Assembly (NCBI GenBank): GCA_902519235.1
Contig: CABYJE010000003.1
Location: forward strand, 31,650-95,649
Direction of reading: 5' to 3'
DNA length: 64,000 bases
DNA from: an uncultured Prochlorococcus sp.
GTDB lineage: Bacteria; Cyanobacteriota; Cyanobacteriia; PCC-6307; Cyanobiaceae
Part shown: in pieces, positions 8,804 through 18,167 of the stretch
How the letters are laid out: the number at the start of each line of letters is the position of its first letter
How positions within the stretch are numbered: the stretch's first letter is position 1
The notes under the pieces: model-generated
Database searches by the model: none
Told to the model about the DNA's origin: nothing
The model's input: the letters and a program-made list of their open reading frames with translations, nothing else
Program-made: the position numbers and the translations under genes

Positions 8804-9037
8804 TTAGGCTGCAATATTTTCGTCTTTTATAAGATAAAAATTATTAATTACTTTTTTGCACATATTAATGTTAAAAAGTGCTTTGGGTTTCCAAGGTTTA
8901 TTCTGACCTTGAGGAGAACTTTTCCAATGAATACCAGGCTTAAGTATTCCATTTTCACGGAAATAGGAAAGTTGAATTTCAGTTATTCCTAGTTTTTCCG
9001 CGGTGAACTCAGATGAGCTCCATATATCCCCTAACAT
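8804..9037 (-). CDS. Small helix-turn-helix (excisionase/MerR-like) protein
   Basis: A 77-residue protein. Residues about 10-30 (FTAEKLGITEIQLSYFRENG) read as a helix-turn-helix of the excisionase/MerR type, followed by ILKPGIHWKSSPQGQNKPW. The LKPGIHW pattern is one I associate with small DNA-binding proteins in picocyanobacteria. It could be a transcription regulator. An overlapping plus-strand frame at 8726-8992 was rejected in its favour because that frame has no recognisable motif. No integrase or attachment site is nearby, so it does not look like part of a mobile element. Confidence 0.55.
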   Translation of the reverse strand: MLGDIWSSSEFTAEKLGITEIQLSYFRENGILKPGIHWKSSPQGQNKPWKPKALFNINMCKKVINNFYLIKDENIAA

Positions 9038-9174
9038 TGAATTAGTTAAATATTATTAATCCTTGATAACGCTATTTTTATTTTTTTGAAAGGGGTAAAA
9101 CTTTTAAATAATTATTAAATAAACAAAAAACCTTGTATTTATTAAGAAAAGTGATTTGAAAGATTTATATCAAA

Positions 9175-9474
9175 TTAAGAAATATTAAATAAAGAATCTT
9201 CATTAATGAATATCTTATCGATACCCTTTCCTTTATTGATGGATTTAAAGTTAACGTATTCTTCTGTAATAGATTGATTCTTTGAAAGATTGATCCAACC
9301 CTTGTGCCAATTTCCGCTATTTATTAATTCTTCGTATGTAGTTGTTAAGTTGATTTCAGAATCAAGGACAGAAACCATTAAAAAACTTATATTTCCTTTT
9401 TCTTTAGTCTCATTAACTAAAACAAAATGTCTCAATCCATTTATGGTTTTATTACAAGTCCAGTATTTTTCCAT
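9175..9474 (-). CDS. Hypothetical protein downstream of hisS
   Basis: A 99-residue soluble protein starting MEKYWTCNKTINGLRHFVLV. It looks like a small beta-rich domain with an alternating polar/hydrophobic pattern and a basic/acidic C-terminal end. No family is recognised. It starts 2 bases before the stop of the preceding 97-residue gene, so it is very likely the third gene of a hisS transcript. No strong terminator is seen after it, only a weak 6-base stem around 9154-9175. Confidence 0.55.
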   Translation of the reverse strand: MEKYWTCNKTINGLRHFVLVNETKEKGNISFLMVSVLDSEINLTTTYEELINSGNWHKGWINLSKNQSITEEYVNFKSINKGKGIDKIFINEDSLFNIS

Positions 9475-9476
9475 AA

Positions 9477-9770
9477 TTATTTTTTCTTAATATTCCCCTC
9501 AGGATTTTTCCCAGATATTTTCTTATATTCATTTCTAATTTCGTCTAATAAAAGTTTTCTTCTATCCATATAGTTAACAGAATCTTGTTTAGATAAGTTA
9601 TATCTTTCTTTTTTAGTTAAATTCATCCAGTTATTAAAATTCTTTTTATTGAAAGTTGTTAATTTTTTAGCATTCAAAACTTTTTGTTTTCTATTTAATT
9701 TAAGAAAATTCCTTAAATAAAAAAAAATAAATATAAAAAGAAAAATTATCACAAACTTTAAGAGCATCAC
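9477..9770 (-). CDS. Small single-helix membrane protein overlapping hisS
   Basis: A 97-residue protein with one N-terminal membrane helix (residues about 3-21, rich in Phe, Ile and Leu) and a very basic cytoplasmic tail full of Lys and Asn. Its ATG overlaps the hisS stop codon by 4 bases, a sign of translational coupling. The function is unknown. The first two codons are both Met, so the start could be either. Confidence 0.55.
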   Translation of the reverse strand: MMLLKFVIIFLFIFIFFYLRNFLKLNRKQKVLNAKKLTTFNKKNFNNWMNLTKKERYNLSKQDSVNYMDRRKLLLDEIRNEYKKISGKNPEGNIKKK

Positions 9771-11047
9771 TTCGCAATTAAATTGTTATTTATCCATTTT
9801 TCCAATTCATTATCATTCTCAAAAGATATAACCTCTTCTTCATTCCCATTACTTGATTGATCAAAGAGCCTTATAATAAATTCACCTTTAACTGCCTCAT
9901 CATCACCAATTACAATAATACTTTTAGATTTTAGTTTATTTGCCTTTTTAAATTGTTTAGAAAATGAGGCTCCACTTAAATCCAACTCAACTATCAAATC
10001 ATAATTTCTTAATTTTCTAGATAAATCCAAAGCTAAGGATTCAGCAATTAAGCCTTGATTAATAATATAAATATCAGTATTTCTTGGAACTTCAAGATCT
10101 TTTCCCGCTAGTAGAATTAATCTTTCAAGACCAATAGCAAATCCAATTGCCGGGGTATTTGGCCCTCCCATTTGTTTTATTAAATAATCGTATCTTCCTC
10201 CACCACAAACTGTAGCTTGGGAACCTAGAGCTCCACTTGTGATTTCAAAAGCAGTATGGGTGTAATAATCTAAACCTCTTACTAAATTAAAATTTTCTAC
10301 ATAAGGTATTTTTAAAACCTCTAATTGTTTTTTTAAGTCTGAATATCTGTTATGACTTTTTTCAGACAAAAAATCAAATAATCTTGGTGCATTTTTAAGA
10401 GCTTTTTTTGTTTGAATATTCTTTGAGTCCAAAATCCTCAAAGGATTTTTAGTAATCCTATTCTGAGAATCTAAATCTAGAGAATCTTTATTTATTTCTA
10501 GCCATTTTAAAAAGGATTTTTGAAAATTTGATCTGTCATTTGTATCACCTAAAGTATTTATTTCAAGATTGAGTTCTTTAATTCCTAATTTTCCTAAGAT
10601 ATCCCAAGCTAAAGCAATAATTTCAACATCACTTCTAACTGAATCATGTCCTATAAACTCAACACCTAATTGATGAAACTGTCTTTGCCTGCCTGCTTGA
10701 GGTCTTTCGTATCGAAACATAGGACCCATGTACCAAAGTTTTTGAAGAGGATTAGACGATATTCCATTTTGTATTAACGCTCGTGCGACTGAGGCTGTTC
10801 CTTCAGGTCTTAGAGTGCAAGATCTCCCCCCCCGATCAAGAAATGTATACATTTCCTTACTGACAACATCTGTTCCTTCACCAATTCCTCTTATAAATAA
10901 CTCGGTCATTTCCAGTATTGGTGTCCTTATTTCTTTGATGGATGCTCTTGAAAGCTGTTCCAATAAAATTTTTTCAACATTTTGCCACTTTATTAATTGA
11001 TCAGGCAACAAGTCTACTGTTCCTCTTAGATTTTTTAAGTTATTCAA
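9767..11047 (-). CDS. hisS: Histidyl-tRNA synthetase
   Basis: Class II aminoacyl-tRNA synthetase that charges tRNA-His in the cytoplasm. The 426 residues include the class II motif 2 region with TLRPEGT (78-84), the HisRS-specific RGLDYYTH (257-264) and GGGRYD (282-287), and a C-terminal anticodon-binding domain. The length is normal. A run of eight G (coding strand) encodes part of the DRGGRS stretch at about residues 71-76. Two small genes follow in the same direction, the first overlapping by 4 bases, so this is the head of a short operon. Confidence 0.95.
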   Translation of the reverse strand: MNNLKNLRGTVDLLPDQLIKWQNVEKILLEQLSRASIKEIRTPILEMTELFIRGIGEGTDVVSKEMYTFLDRGGRSCTLRPEGTASVARALIQNGISSNPLQKLWYMGPMFRYERPQAGRQRQFHQLGVEFIGHDSVRSDVEIIALAWDILGKLGIKELNLEINTLGDTNDRSNFQKSFLKWLEINKDSLDLDSQNRITKNPLRILDSKNIQTKKALKNAPRLFDFLSEKSHNRYSDLKKQLEVLKIPYVENFNLVRGLDYYTHTAFEITSGALGSQATVCGGGRYDYLIKQMGGPNTPAIGFAIGLERLILLAGKDLEVPRNTDIYIINQGLIAESLALDLSRKLRNYDLIVELDLSGASFSKQFKKANKLKSKSIIVIGDDEAVKGEFIIRLFDQSSNGNEEEVISFENDNELEKWINNNLIAK

Positions 11048-11145
11048 AGTTCTAAAAAATAATTCAAAATTTTTAATTCATCTAGAAATTAATCTTTGAT
11101 TAGTTATTCTATGAGACAATTTTAATTTAACATTTAGAAAAACTA

Positions 11146-11568
11146 TTGGGAATTAATAAAAGTAAAGAGAATCAGCATTGCGGTACAAAACCAAAGAAAA
11201 TTGCTTTTGGAATTGCACCTCTTGGTATAGTTTCAATAGGCATAGTGCCAATGGGAGTAATAAGTATAGGGGTAGTCCCGATGGGAGTATTTTCTTTTGG
11301 TGCAGTAGCAATGGGAATAGTCAATTTATCAGTAGTTGGGATGGGAATTATCTCTGCCGGTGTTACTACTATGGGAATATGGGAGTATTCACCTAATTCT
11401 CATAACAATCATCATAATCATTCCAAACAAATTTCAAATTCAAATAAGGAAAATACGATTTCAGATCTATTTAACACTAAACAAGAGGCTGAAAAGGCTG
11501 CTTCAAAATACGGATGTATTGGAGCACATAAAATGGGTAATAAATGGATGCCTTGTAAGATGCACTAA
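11146..11568 (+). CDS. Decapeptide-repeat membrane protein with C-terminal DUF3721-like domain
   Basis: A 140-residue protein with three parts. Residues 21-78 contain five ten-residue repeats of the form (M/L)G-hydrophobic-x-x-(I/F/L)G-hydrophobic-V-x, very hydrophobic and Gly-spaced, likely embedded in or packed against a membrane. Then comes a His/Asn-rich linker (NNHHNHS, 87-93). The C-terminus (about 108-140) ends with KYGCIGAHKMGNKWMPCKMH, which matches my memory of DUF3721, a small Cys-containing domain common in marine cyanobacteria. The only in-frame start after the upstream stop is TTG at 11146, so the exact N-terminus is uncertain. His, Cys and Met hint at metal binding, but this is inference. 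Confidence 0.65.
   Translation: MGINKSKENQHCGTKPKKIAFGIAPLGIVSIGIVPMGVISIGVVPMGVFSFGAVAMGIVNLSVVGMGIISAGVTTMGIWEYSPNSHNNHHNHSKQISNSNKENTISDLFNTKQEAEKAASKYGCIGAHKMGNKWMPCKMH
11221..11370 (+). repeat. Five in-frame 30-base repeats coding for Gly-spaced decapeptides
   Basis: Residues 26-75 of the DUF3721-like protein are five successive decamers: LGIVSIGIVP, MGVISIGVVP, MGVFSFGAVA, MGIVNLSVVG and MGIISAGVTT. The coding units are 30 bases each and share ATGGGA at the start of units 2-5. They have diverged at the base level, so this is a protein repeat and not a recent DNA duplication. Confidence 0.85.
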
Positions 11569-11598
11569 ATATTTTCCTAGTCAAAAATTTATTAAATA

Positions 11599-12378
11599 TT
11601 AATTCAAAATCTCAACTCTAAAATCAAGATTTTTTGCCTCATCAGTAGTTAATTTTCTTGACCAAGCTCCTTGCACAGGACTATTCCATGTGAACCCAGC
11701 ATTTTTAGCTAAAGACCTATCTTCATAACTAACCAAAGCCTTGTATAAAAACCTCGGTTCAGTAGCTTTAAGTAAAAGTTCCTCTAAGTTGTCGCATTTT
11801 TTGAAGACCTCAGATATATAAAAGCAATCAGATAAAGCTCTATGTAAATTCCAAACTGGTATTGAAAAAGATAAGGCTAGATCAGTTACTGAAGGTCTTG
11901 TTTTTAGTGATTTTTGAAAAGACCAATTAATATCCTCTAAACTACATATCCATTTCTTATTAAGCTTAGGCAATCTTCCTTTGCCAAACCATTTCTTATC
12001 AAACTCCACATTATGAGCAACGATAAAATCTGAAGAATCAACAAGTTTTAGAAAGAAATTCAATCCATCTTCCCATGGTTGAGAGATATTAGTTACTTCT
12101 GCAGATATACCATTTACATGTTCGGCTTCATTATTATTGACCGGGAATAAAAATGAGACCTGTGAAAGTACACATTTATGAGATACATCAAACAAAATAC
12201 AGCCTATCTCTAATACTTCATCTTTATTTTCATCTAAACCTGTTGTTTCAGTATCAAGAATTAAAATTTTTTCTATTTTTTTATTCTGATTAGCAACACT
12301 ATGGTCTGATGGATAACTGATATCTTGATCATGAAGAATATCCAATTGATTTAATTCTTTTTTGTTAGATAGTTCCAA
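11599..12378 (-). CDS. DnaQ-like DEDDh 3'-5' exonuclease
   Basis: A 259-residue exonuclease of the DnaQ/RNase T superfamily. The five acidic/His residues are visible: Asp42 and Glu44 in LDTETTG, Asp127 in AHNVEFDKKW, and His179 and Asp184 in HRALSDC. The C-terminal 60 residues hold an extra small domain (SYEDRSLAKNAGFTWNSPVQGAWSRKL) like the putative quorum-sensing-regulated/DUF3820-type tails seen on such nucleases. It could be the proofreading subunit of DNA polymerase III or a separate repair or RNA-trimming exonuclease; sequence alone does not decide. It is divergent from the DUF1350 gene across a 116-base gap. Confidence 0.85.
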   Translation of the reverse strand: MELSNKKELNQLDILHDQDISYPSDHSVANQNKKIEKILILDTETTGLDENKDEVLEIGCILFDVSHKCVLSQVSFLFPVNNNEAEHVNGISAEVTNISQPWEDGLNFFLKLVDSSDFIVAHNVEFDKKWFGKGRLPKLNKKWICSLEDINWSFQKSLKTRPSVTDLALSFSIPVWNLHRALSDCFYISEVFKKCDNLEELLLKATEPRFLYKALVSYEDRSLAKNAGFTWNSPVQGAWSRKLTTDEAKNLDFRVEILN

Positions 12379-12494
12379 TTAGCTGAAAACTCTTTCATTT
12401 ATCTTGACGCATTTAATAAAAATTTCTCTTAAATTAATATAAATTAAGAAACATGATTAGAAAATAATTTTGAAACATTTTTAGTTTATGAAAG

Positions 12495-13217
12495 ATGACT
12501 TATACAAAATATCAATTTAATAATTTTTGTTATTGGCCTTCAAATCCTAAAAAAATTGTGGAATTTATTGGTGGAAGTTATCTAGCTTCTAAACCAGATT
12601 TAACTTATAGAAGATTCATTGAGAGTTTAATTAATAAAAACTATGCAGTACATGCGTATAAATACACTCCACAATTCGATCACCAACAACTTGCTATTAA
12701 AGCATGGAGGGATTTCAAGAATTGCCGAATATCTTTATCCAAGAGAATAGGAGCATCAATTCCTTCAATAAGAATTGGTCATAGCCTAGGCTGCAAACTT
12801 CATCTAATTTCCCCAGATGGCGGAAGAAATTGCGAAAAATTCATATCAATAAGTTTTAATAACTTCAGTGCTAACAAATCTATTCCATTATTGAAACAAA
12901 TTTCTCAAAAATTAGAATTCCAAAGTGAATTCAGTCCAAGCCCTGAAAGAACTTTGCGATTAATTCAAAAAACATATAATCAAAAAAATAACTTTCTAAT
13001 AAAATTCAACTCAGACGAATTAGATCAAACAGATAAATTATTTTCTTGTCTGAAAGCAAGAAAAGAAGATAATTCTAAGGGGGTAATGTTAAAAGGTACA
13101 CACACTATAATTGCAAGCGCAGGACTAAGAGAAAATTTTTTGGGAGACTGGGCCGATGATGAATTCAAAAGAAATACTATAAAAAAAATTTCCAATTTAA
13201 TTGATGAATCTGATTAG
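12495..13217 (+). CDS. DUF1350-family alpha/beta-hydrolase-like protein
   Basis: A 240-residue protein matching DUF1350, a family found in cyanobacteria and plastids. [18 protein letters not shown] near the start and the nucleophile-elbow-like GHSLGCKLH (about residues 95-103) point to an alpha/beta-hydrolase fold. Near the end GTHTIIAS supplies a possible catalytic His. The biochemical role of the family is unknown to me. Its stop codon overlaps that of the convergent acs gene by 4 bases. Confidence 0.75.
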   Translation: MTYTKYQFNNFCYWPSNPKKIVEFIGGSYLASKPDLTYRRFIESLINKNYAVHAYKYTPQFDHQQLAIKAWRDFKNCRISLSKRIGASIPSIRIGHSLGCKLHLISPDGGRNCEKFISISFNNFSANKSIPLLKQISQKLEFQSEFSPSPERTLRLIQKTYNQKNNFLIKFNSDELDQTDKLFSCLKARKEDNSKGVMLKGTHTIIASAGLRENFLGDWADDEFKRNTIKKISNLIDESD

Positions 13218-15196
13218 GATAATTCTTTCAGCTTTTCCAAAACAGAACTATCTTCAAGAGTACTTATATCACCGCTAATTTTTTCTCCAGCAGCCAAAGA
13301 TCTTAAAATACGCCTCATAATTTTTCCACTACGTGTTTTAGGAAGAGAGTCAGAAATTATAATCTTTTCAGGCTTTGCAATAATTCCAATTTCATTAACA
13401 ACATGTTTCTTTAGATCCTCTACTAATTCTGAAGAACCGTTCACGTCTTTCTCTAGAGAAACAAAAGCAACTATAACTTCACCTTTTAAATCATCTTTTT
13501 TGCCAACGACTGCAGACTCTGCAACTGATTTATGACTTACCAAAGCAGATTCTATTTCCATTGTTCCTAGCCGATGTCCTGAAACACTTATTACATCATC
13601 AACTCTTCCCATAATCCATATATATCCATCTTCATCAATGCGTGCTCCGTCTCCAGCAAAATAAACATTTTTTTCTCCTTTAAAGGAAATATATTCCCAA
13701 TAACTCTCCAAATATCTATCTGAGTTTCCGTGAATTGTTCTCATCATTCCTGGCCAAGGTTTTTTAATAATTAAATAGCCTCCCTCGTTCTCCTTAACCT
13801 TATCTCCATTCTTATCGACAATTTCAACTTCGATTCCTGGTAGAGGGAAAGTAGCTGAACCTGGCTTTGTAGCAACGACTCCAGGCAAGGGACTTATCAT
13901 GACACCACCAGTCTCAGTTTGCCACCAAGTATCAACAATAGGGCATTTATCTCTACCAATAACATCCTTGTACCAGATCCATGCTTCAGGATTAATTGGT
14001 TCTCCAACTGTGCCCAAAAGTCTGAGACTTTCCAAATTATATTTATCAGGTATTTCACGCCCAGACTTCATAAATGCTCTTATTGCAGTTGGTGCAGTAT
14101 AAAAAATAGAAACCTTATATTTTTCAACAATTTCCCAAAAAGCTCCTAGATTTGAGGGTCTTGGCACTCCCTCATACATTAAGGTTGTAGCACCATTAGA
14201 TAAAGGCCCATAAACTATGTAACTATGACCTGTAATCCAACCAACATCAGCAGTACACCAGTAAATATCGTCATCTTTTAAGTCAAAAATCCATTTAAAT
14301 GTCAAATGGGACCAAAGATTGTAACCACCTGTAGTGTGAACGACACCTTTGGGCTTTCCTGTAGAGCCTGAAGTATAAAGAATAAAAAGTCTATCTTCGC
14401 TATTCATTATTTCTGGTTCACAGTGCTCTTTTTGATCTTTTAATAATTCGTGCCACCAAAGATCTCTATCATTAACCATCGAAATATTTTTTTGGGATCG
14501 TTGAACAACAACTACTTTTTCAACAACTTTATCTGCCCCACTTTCAATGGCCGCATCGACTGCTTTCTTAAGTTCAATCACCTTATCTTTTCTAAAGCCA
14601 CCATCAGCAGTAATAACAAATCTGGCGTTTCCATCAATTAACCTATCTTTTAGAGCTTCTGAAGAAAATCCTCCGAAGACAACTGAATGAGGAGCGCCAA
14701 TTCTTGCACAAGCTAACATCGCAAACATCGCTTCAGGAATCATAGGCATATAAATACATACCAAATCTCCTTTTTTTACCCCAATTGCTTTTAATGCATT
14801 AGCTGCTTTACATACCTCTTTTAGAAGTTCTTCGTAAGTATATTTTTTGCTATCTCCGGGTTCACCTTCCCATATAAGTGCAGTCTTTCCTCCAAGCCCT
14901 CGCTTAATGTGTCTATCTAAACAGTTATATGTAATATTGAGTTTCCCTTCTTTAAACCATTTAAAAAAGGGTTCATTATCTGTATCTAATACAGTTTGAA
15001 ATGGCTCAAACCAATCTAATTCAGATTTTGCAAAAGATTCCCAAAATTGAATAGGATTATCTGAAGCTTGCTTTTTTAGACTTAATAGTTCTTCTTTAGA
15101 GCTAATATTTGAGTTTTCTAAAAATTTTTTTGATGGAGGGAAAATTCTTTTTTCTTCAAGTATGTTATTGATTGAATTTTTTTTATCTAATGACAT
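13214..15196 (-). CDS. acs: Acetyl-CoA synthetase (AMP-forming)
   Basis: A 660-residue ANL-superfamily enzyme that converts acetate, ATP and CoA to acetyl-CoA. The phosphate-binding loop [11 protein letters not shown] is at 274-284, the [10 protein letters not shown] motif follows, then [12 protein letters not shown], and near the C-terminus RSGKIMRR with the catalytic Lys625 that is acetylated in other bacteria. The length is typical of Acs. It is the last gene of a minus-strand run after the prenyl synthase (gap 95 bases, possibly with its own promoter). It likely salvages acetate into lipid and central metabolism. Confidence 0.95.
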   Translation of the reverse strand: MSLDKKNSINNILEEKRIFPPSKKFLENSNISSKEELLSLKKQASDNPIQFWESFAKSELDWFEPFQTVLDTDNEPFFKWFKEGKLNITYNCLDRHIKRGLGGKTALIWEGEPGDSKKYTYEELLKEVCKAANALKAIGVKKGDLVCIYMPMIPEAMFAMLACARIGAPHSVVFGGFSSEALKDRLIDGNARFVITADGGFRKDKVIELKKAVDAAIESGADKVVEKVVVVQRSQKNISMVNDRDLWWHELLKDQKEHCEPEIMNSEDRLFILYTSGSTGKPKGVVHTTGGYNLWSHLTFKWIFDLKDDDIYWCTADVGWITGHSYIVYGPLSNGATTLMYEGVPRPSNLGAFWEIVEKYKVSIFYTAPTAIRAFMKSGREIPDKYNLESLRLLGTVGEPINPEAWIWYKDVIGRDKCPIVDTWWQTETGGVMISPLPGVVATKPGSATFPLPGIEVEIVDKNGDKVKENEGGYLIIKKPWPGMMRTIHGNSDRYLESYWEYISFKGEKNVYFAGDGARIDEDGYIWIMGRVDDVISVSGHRLGTMEIESALVSHKSVAESAVVGKKDDLKGEVIVAFVSLEKDVNGSSELVEDLKKHVVNEIGIIAKPEKIIISDSLPKTRSGKIMRRILRSLAAGEKISGDISTLEDSSVLEKLKELS

Positions 15197-15291
15197 TAAA
15201 TAAATCTATGCATAATAAACTTAGTCGAAAAAATTATGATTTAAAAAAATTTTAATATTAATTAAGCTGGAATAATTTATTTTTAATATTT

Positions 15292-16263
15292 CTAATAAAT
15301 ACGGCTGAGAACAAATTCTGGGAGAGCCAGCAAAGCTCTCTTGTACTCCGAATCAGGAAGCCAGGCTATAGCTTCTTTAGAAAGCATTGCAAAATCCTCA
15401 GCTAGTTTTCTAGAACTTTCGATAGCATTTGAATTCATAATGATACTAAGAGCATCATCTAAATCATCTTTTTCAGCAAGTTCTCTGTTTATAAGAACTG
15501 ATAATTTCTTATCTTCTTCTAAGGCATATAAAACTGGCGCAGTAAGATACCCACTTGCAAGATCACTTACCGCAGGTTTTCCAAGTTGTTTATCGTTTCC
15601 AGTAAAGTCAAGTATGTCATCAACAACTTGAAATGCTAAACCAATATTTTTGCCAAAATCGTACAAAGAGTTCAATTTTTCATCAGTAATCCCACTCAAA
15701 ACTCCAGCGGCCTTACAACTATTTGCTATTAATGATGCTGTTTTACAATAGCTTTTATTGATGTATTTGGAAAAAGATTGAGCCGAATCAAATCTATTTA
15801 AATTTTGTTTGATTTCTCCTTCTGCTAAATCCATTATCACTCTACTGAGTAATTTGACTACATCTACATTATCAAGATTTGCTAGGTGCCAACTTGCTTG
15901 AGCAAATAAAAAGTCACCCGCTAGAACAGCTACTCTTGTATTAAATCTACTATGTACTGTATCTACTCCTCTTCTCGTGGATGCCTCATCAACAACATCA
16001 TCATGAACTAATGAAGCTGTATGAATCATCTCAGTTATTTCAGCAAGCCTCTTATGTTTATTTGTCAAAGAAAATTCATAGGATATTGCTTTTGATATTA
16101 ATAAAACAATACCTGGTCTCAGTCTTTTTCCCCCAGCGCTAAAAAGGTGTTCCGCTGCAGCTTGAAGAATTGGATGACCAGCTCCTATTAAATTTTTCAG
16201 TTCTAAAATAAGATCATCAAGATCATTTTCAACTGGTTGTAGTAGCTTTGTTACTGTATTCAT
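15292..16263 (-). CDS. sds: Long-chain polyprenyl (solanesyl-type) diphosphate synthase
   Basis: A 323-residue trans-prenyltransferase with both aspartate-rich motifs: DDVVD (88-92) and DDILD (215-219), plus GGKRLRP (44-50) at the diphosphate-binding site. In cyanobacteria this subgroup makes the C45 side chain of plastoquinone. The chain length is not proven by sequence, but small residues upstream of the first Asp motif (HTASLVH) fit a long-chain enzyme. It lies 27 bases downstream of murI on the same strand. Confidence 0.9.
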   Translation of the reverse strand: MNTVTKLLQPVENDLDDLILELKNLIGAGHPILQAAAEHLFSAGGKRLRPGIVLLISKAISYEFSLTNKHKRLAEITEMIHTASLVHDDVVDEASTRRGVDTVHSRFNTRVAVLAGDFLFAQASWHLANLDNVDVVKLLSRVIMDLAEGEIKQNLNRFDSAQSFSKYINKSYCKTASLIANSCKAAGVLSGITDEKLNSLYDFGKNIGLAFQVVDDILDFTGNDKQLGKPAVSDLASGYLTAPVLYALEEDKKLSVLINRELAEKDDLDDALSIIMNSNAIESSRKLAEDFAMLSKEAIAWLPDSEYKRALLALPEFVLSRIY

Positions 16264-16290
16264 GTTTGACCTCTCATATATATTAAAGAA

Positions 16291-17085
16291 TCAAACATTA
16301 CTTCGGAGGTTAACCAACCTAATTTCTTTATTAATTCCAAGCCAAAGTTTTACTTTTTTAGAAAACTTATCGCTTTCGGAAGTAACATAAAATTTTACAT
16401 TTTCGAGGGAAATACTCTCATAGTGGTCAGTTTTTGGAATAGTAAAAAATTTATTAAATTTTTTTATCAATGCTTCCGATGGATCAATAATTTTTATATT
16501 TGAGTTTATTTTTTTTCTTAAAAAGTCATAAATCAGCGGATAATGACTACATCCGAGTATTAATTCTTCAATATTTTTACTTAATAGTGGTTTTAAATAC
16601 AAATCAGAAAGATTATTTAATTTTAAAAAATCAAGCTTTTCTTTTTCAATTTCTGATACAAATTCTGGACATTCTTTTTGAAATATTTTCAAATTATGCT
16701 TTTTAGAGTTAATAGCTTTTTTGTAATATGAAGATCTAACTGTTGTTTGCGTTGCTAAGACACCAATTATTTGCTTATCAACTATTTCAGATACAGAGTT
16801 TATAAGATCAAAACAAGGAATTCTTAAGTTTTTTTCTAGAATATCAAGTGCACATGCATTTGTAGTGTTACAAGCTATTAAAAGGGCATCTAAATTCTTA
16901 TCTTCAAAAAAATAGCAAATCTCTTTAGCAATTAATCTTATTTCTTTAAAATTTTTATTCCCAAAAGGGATTCTTTTTGTATCCGCCAAATAAAAAACTT
17001 CTACATCTTTACGAGTTTTTAGTAAAGAATTAAGGATAGTAAAACCACCTATACCACTATCAAATATACCTATTTTAAGCTTCAC
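16291..17085 (-). CDS. murI: Glutamate racemase
   Basis: Converts L-glutamate to D-glutamate for peptidoglycan in the cytoplasm. The 264 residues show the N-terminal IGIFDSGIGG motif and the two catalytic cysteines, Cys72 in ACNTTN and Cys179 in GCSHYPL. The length is normal. The start overlaps the stop of the amidase gene by 4 bases, so the two are coupled. Its place between a wall amidase and a prenyl synthase suits cell-envelope work. Confidence 0.95.
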   Translation of the reverse strand: MKLKIGIFDSGIGGFTILNSLLKTRKDVEVFYLADTKRIPFGNKNFKEIRLIAKEICYFFEDKNLDALLIACNTTNACALDILEKNLRIPCFDLINSVSEIVDKQIIGVLATQTTVRSSYYKKAINSKKHNLKIFQKECPEFVSEIEKEKLDFLKLNNLSDLYLKPLLSKNIEELILGCSHYPLIYDFLRKKINSNIKIIDPSEALIKKFNKFFTIPKTDHYESISLENVKFYVTSESDKFSKKVKLWLGINKEIRLVNLRSNV

Positions 17086-18167
17086 CCTATTTTGTAAAGA
17101 TATTCAAGAATGCCTTTTGCGATTGCATAAGCTAATCTTTTACGATGGGTTGATTTTTCTAATCTTCTTGCATCTAATCTTCCTGTTAAAAAACCAATTT
17201 CCACAAGCACCGCTGGCATCCTAGTATTTTTAATTACATAAAATCTACCTTGTTTAACTCCTCGATCAGGACTACCAGGTGAAACTCTAAGAATTTGTTT
17301 TTGAATTTTTTTAGCAAGATATTTACCTTTCCAACCTCTATAGTAAAAGGTTTCTAACCCATTAATATCCCTTCTTTTACCTCTTGAGGCATTTGCATGA
17401 ATACTTACAAAAATATCTGCATCCATATTGTTAGCGAAGGAAACTCTAGGAGGTAAATCCAAATCAACTTCGTTTTTTCTAGTTAACCTTACTCTGACAC
17501 CTTTCTCAGAAAGTAATTTTTTTACTATTTTGGAAACCTCCAAAACAACATCAGTTTCCCTAATACCTGCAATACCTACTGCTCCTGGATCAGGACCTCC
17601 ATGCCCTGGATCGATAACAACCAAAAATTTATTTCGTTTTACTTCTGGTAATTTTAAATAATTAGAATTTCTTTTCTTATTATATATTGAGTTTTGTTTT
17701 GATTTAATATCTCCTTTTCTCTTAACAACTAAACCTTCACCAATCTTTTTAAATGAATATTTGGGGGCAAATAGTTTAATTCTCCACCTGTTTTGATCTA
17801 AGCCAACCATTCGCCAAGTCAAAGGTTTCAAATAAGTCTCTTCATTAAATTCAATTACTAGTCTTGTTTTACCAGGAATTGGTTTACCTAATCTAATTTC
17901 TTTTATTGGGCCATTACCTTTTATTGATCTAGGATTTTTTAATTCTCCGGGAAAATCTATCCAGAATCTATCTCCAGATATTTGGTTAGCCTTTTGAAAA
18001 TATGCTTTTAAATTTGTGTTTGTCTTAGTTCTTAATTCTAAAACCCCATTTTCTTTTATAGCCCATGCTGCAAGAGCACTTGAAGATTTAACTGGAGGGA
18101 TTGCAGAATTTAAAAATAAAAAAACCGATAAATAACGAACAAGTTTATTATCTAAAAACCTTATCAT
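17082..18167 (-). CDS. amiC: N-acetylmuramoyl-L-alanine amidase (AmiC type, AMIN plus Amidase_3)
   Basis: A 361-residue exported wall hydrolase that cuts the bond between MurNAc and the stem peptide, as needed for cell separation. It has an N-terminal signal segment (residues about 10-32), an AMIN domain at about 35-140 that targets the septum in other bacteria, a basic linker, and an Amidase_3 catalytic domain from about 180. Zinc ligands are seen in VIDPGHGGPDPG and SIHANAS, and the catalytic Glu in VLVEIGFLTG. It overlaps the nitrilase gene by 1 base and murI by 4 bases. Confidence 0.9.
   Translation of the reverse strand: MIRFLDNKLVRYLSVFLFLNSAIPPVKSSSALAAWAIKENGVLELRTKTNTNLKAYFQKANQISGDRFWIDFPGELKNPRSIKGNGPIKEIRLGKPIPGKTRLVIEFNEETYLKPLTWRMVGLDQNRWRIKLFAPKYSFKKIGEGLVVKRKGDIKSKQNSIYNKKRNSNYLKLPEVKRNKFLVVIDPGHGGPDPGAVGIAGIRETDVVLEVSKIVKKLLSEKGVRVRLTRKNEVDLDLPPRVSFANNMDADIFVSIHANASRGKRRDINGLETFYYRGWKGKYLAKKIQKQILRVSPGSPDRGVKQGRFYVIKNTRMPAVLVEIGFLTGRLDARRLEKSTHRKRLAYAIAKGILEYLYKIG

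Noticed and set aside
8726..8992. An 88-codon plus-strand frame overlapping the small helix-turn-helix gene
   Set aside because: It overlaps both small genes, has no motif, and the minus-strand frame reads as a plausible DNA-binding protein.
8804..9037. The excisionase-like protein as evidence of a mobile element
   Set aside because: No integrase, tRNA attachment site or direct repeat was seen nearby, and the region is surrounded by core genes.
9154..9175. Weak hairpin as terminator after the hisS run
   Set aside because: Only six A+T-rich pairs around a ten-base loop and no good T run; not convincing.
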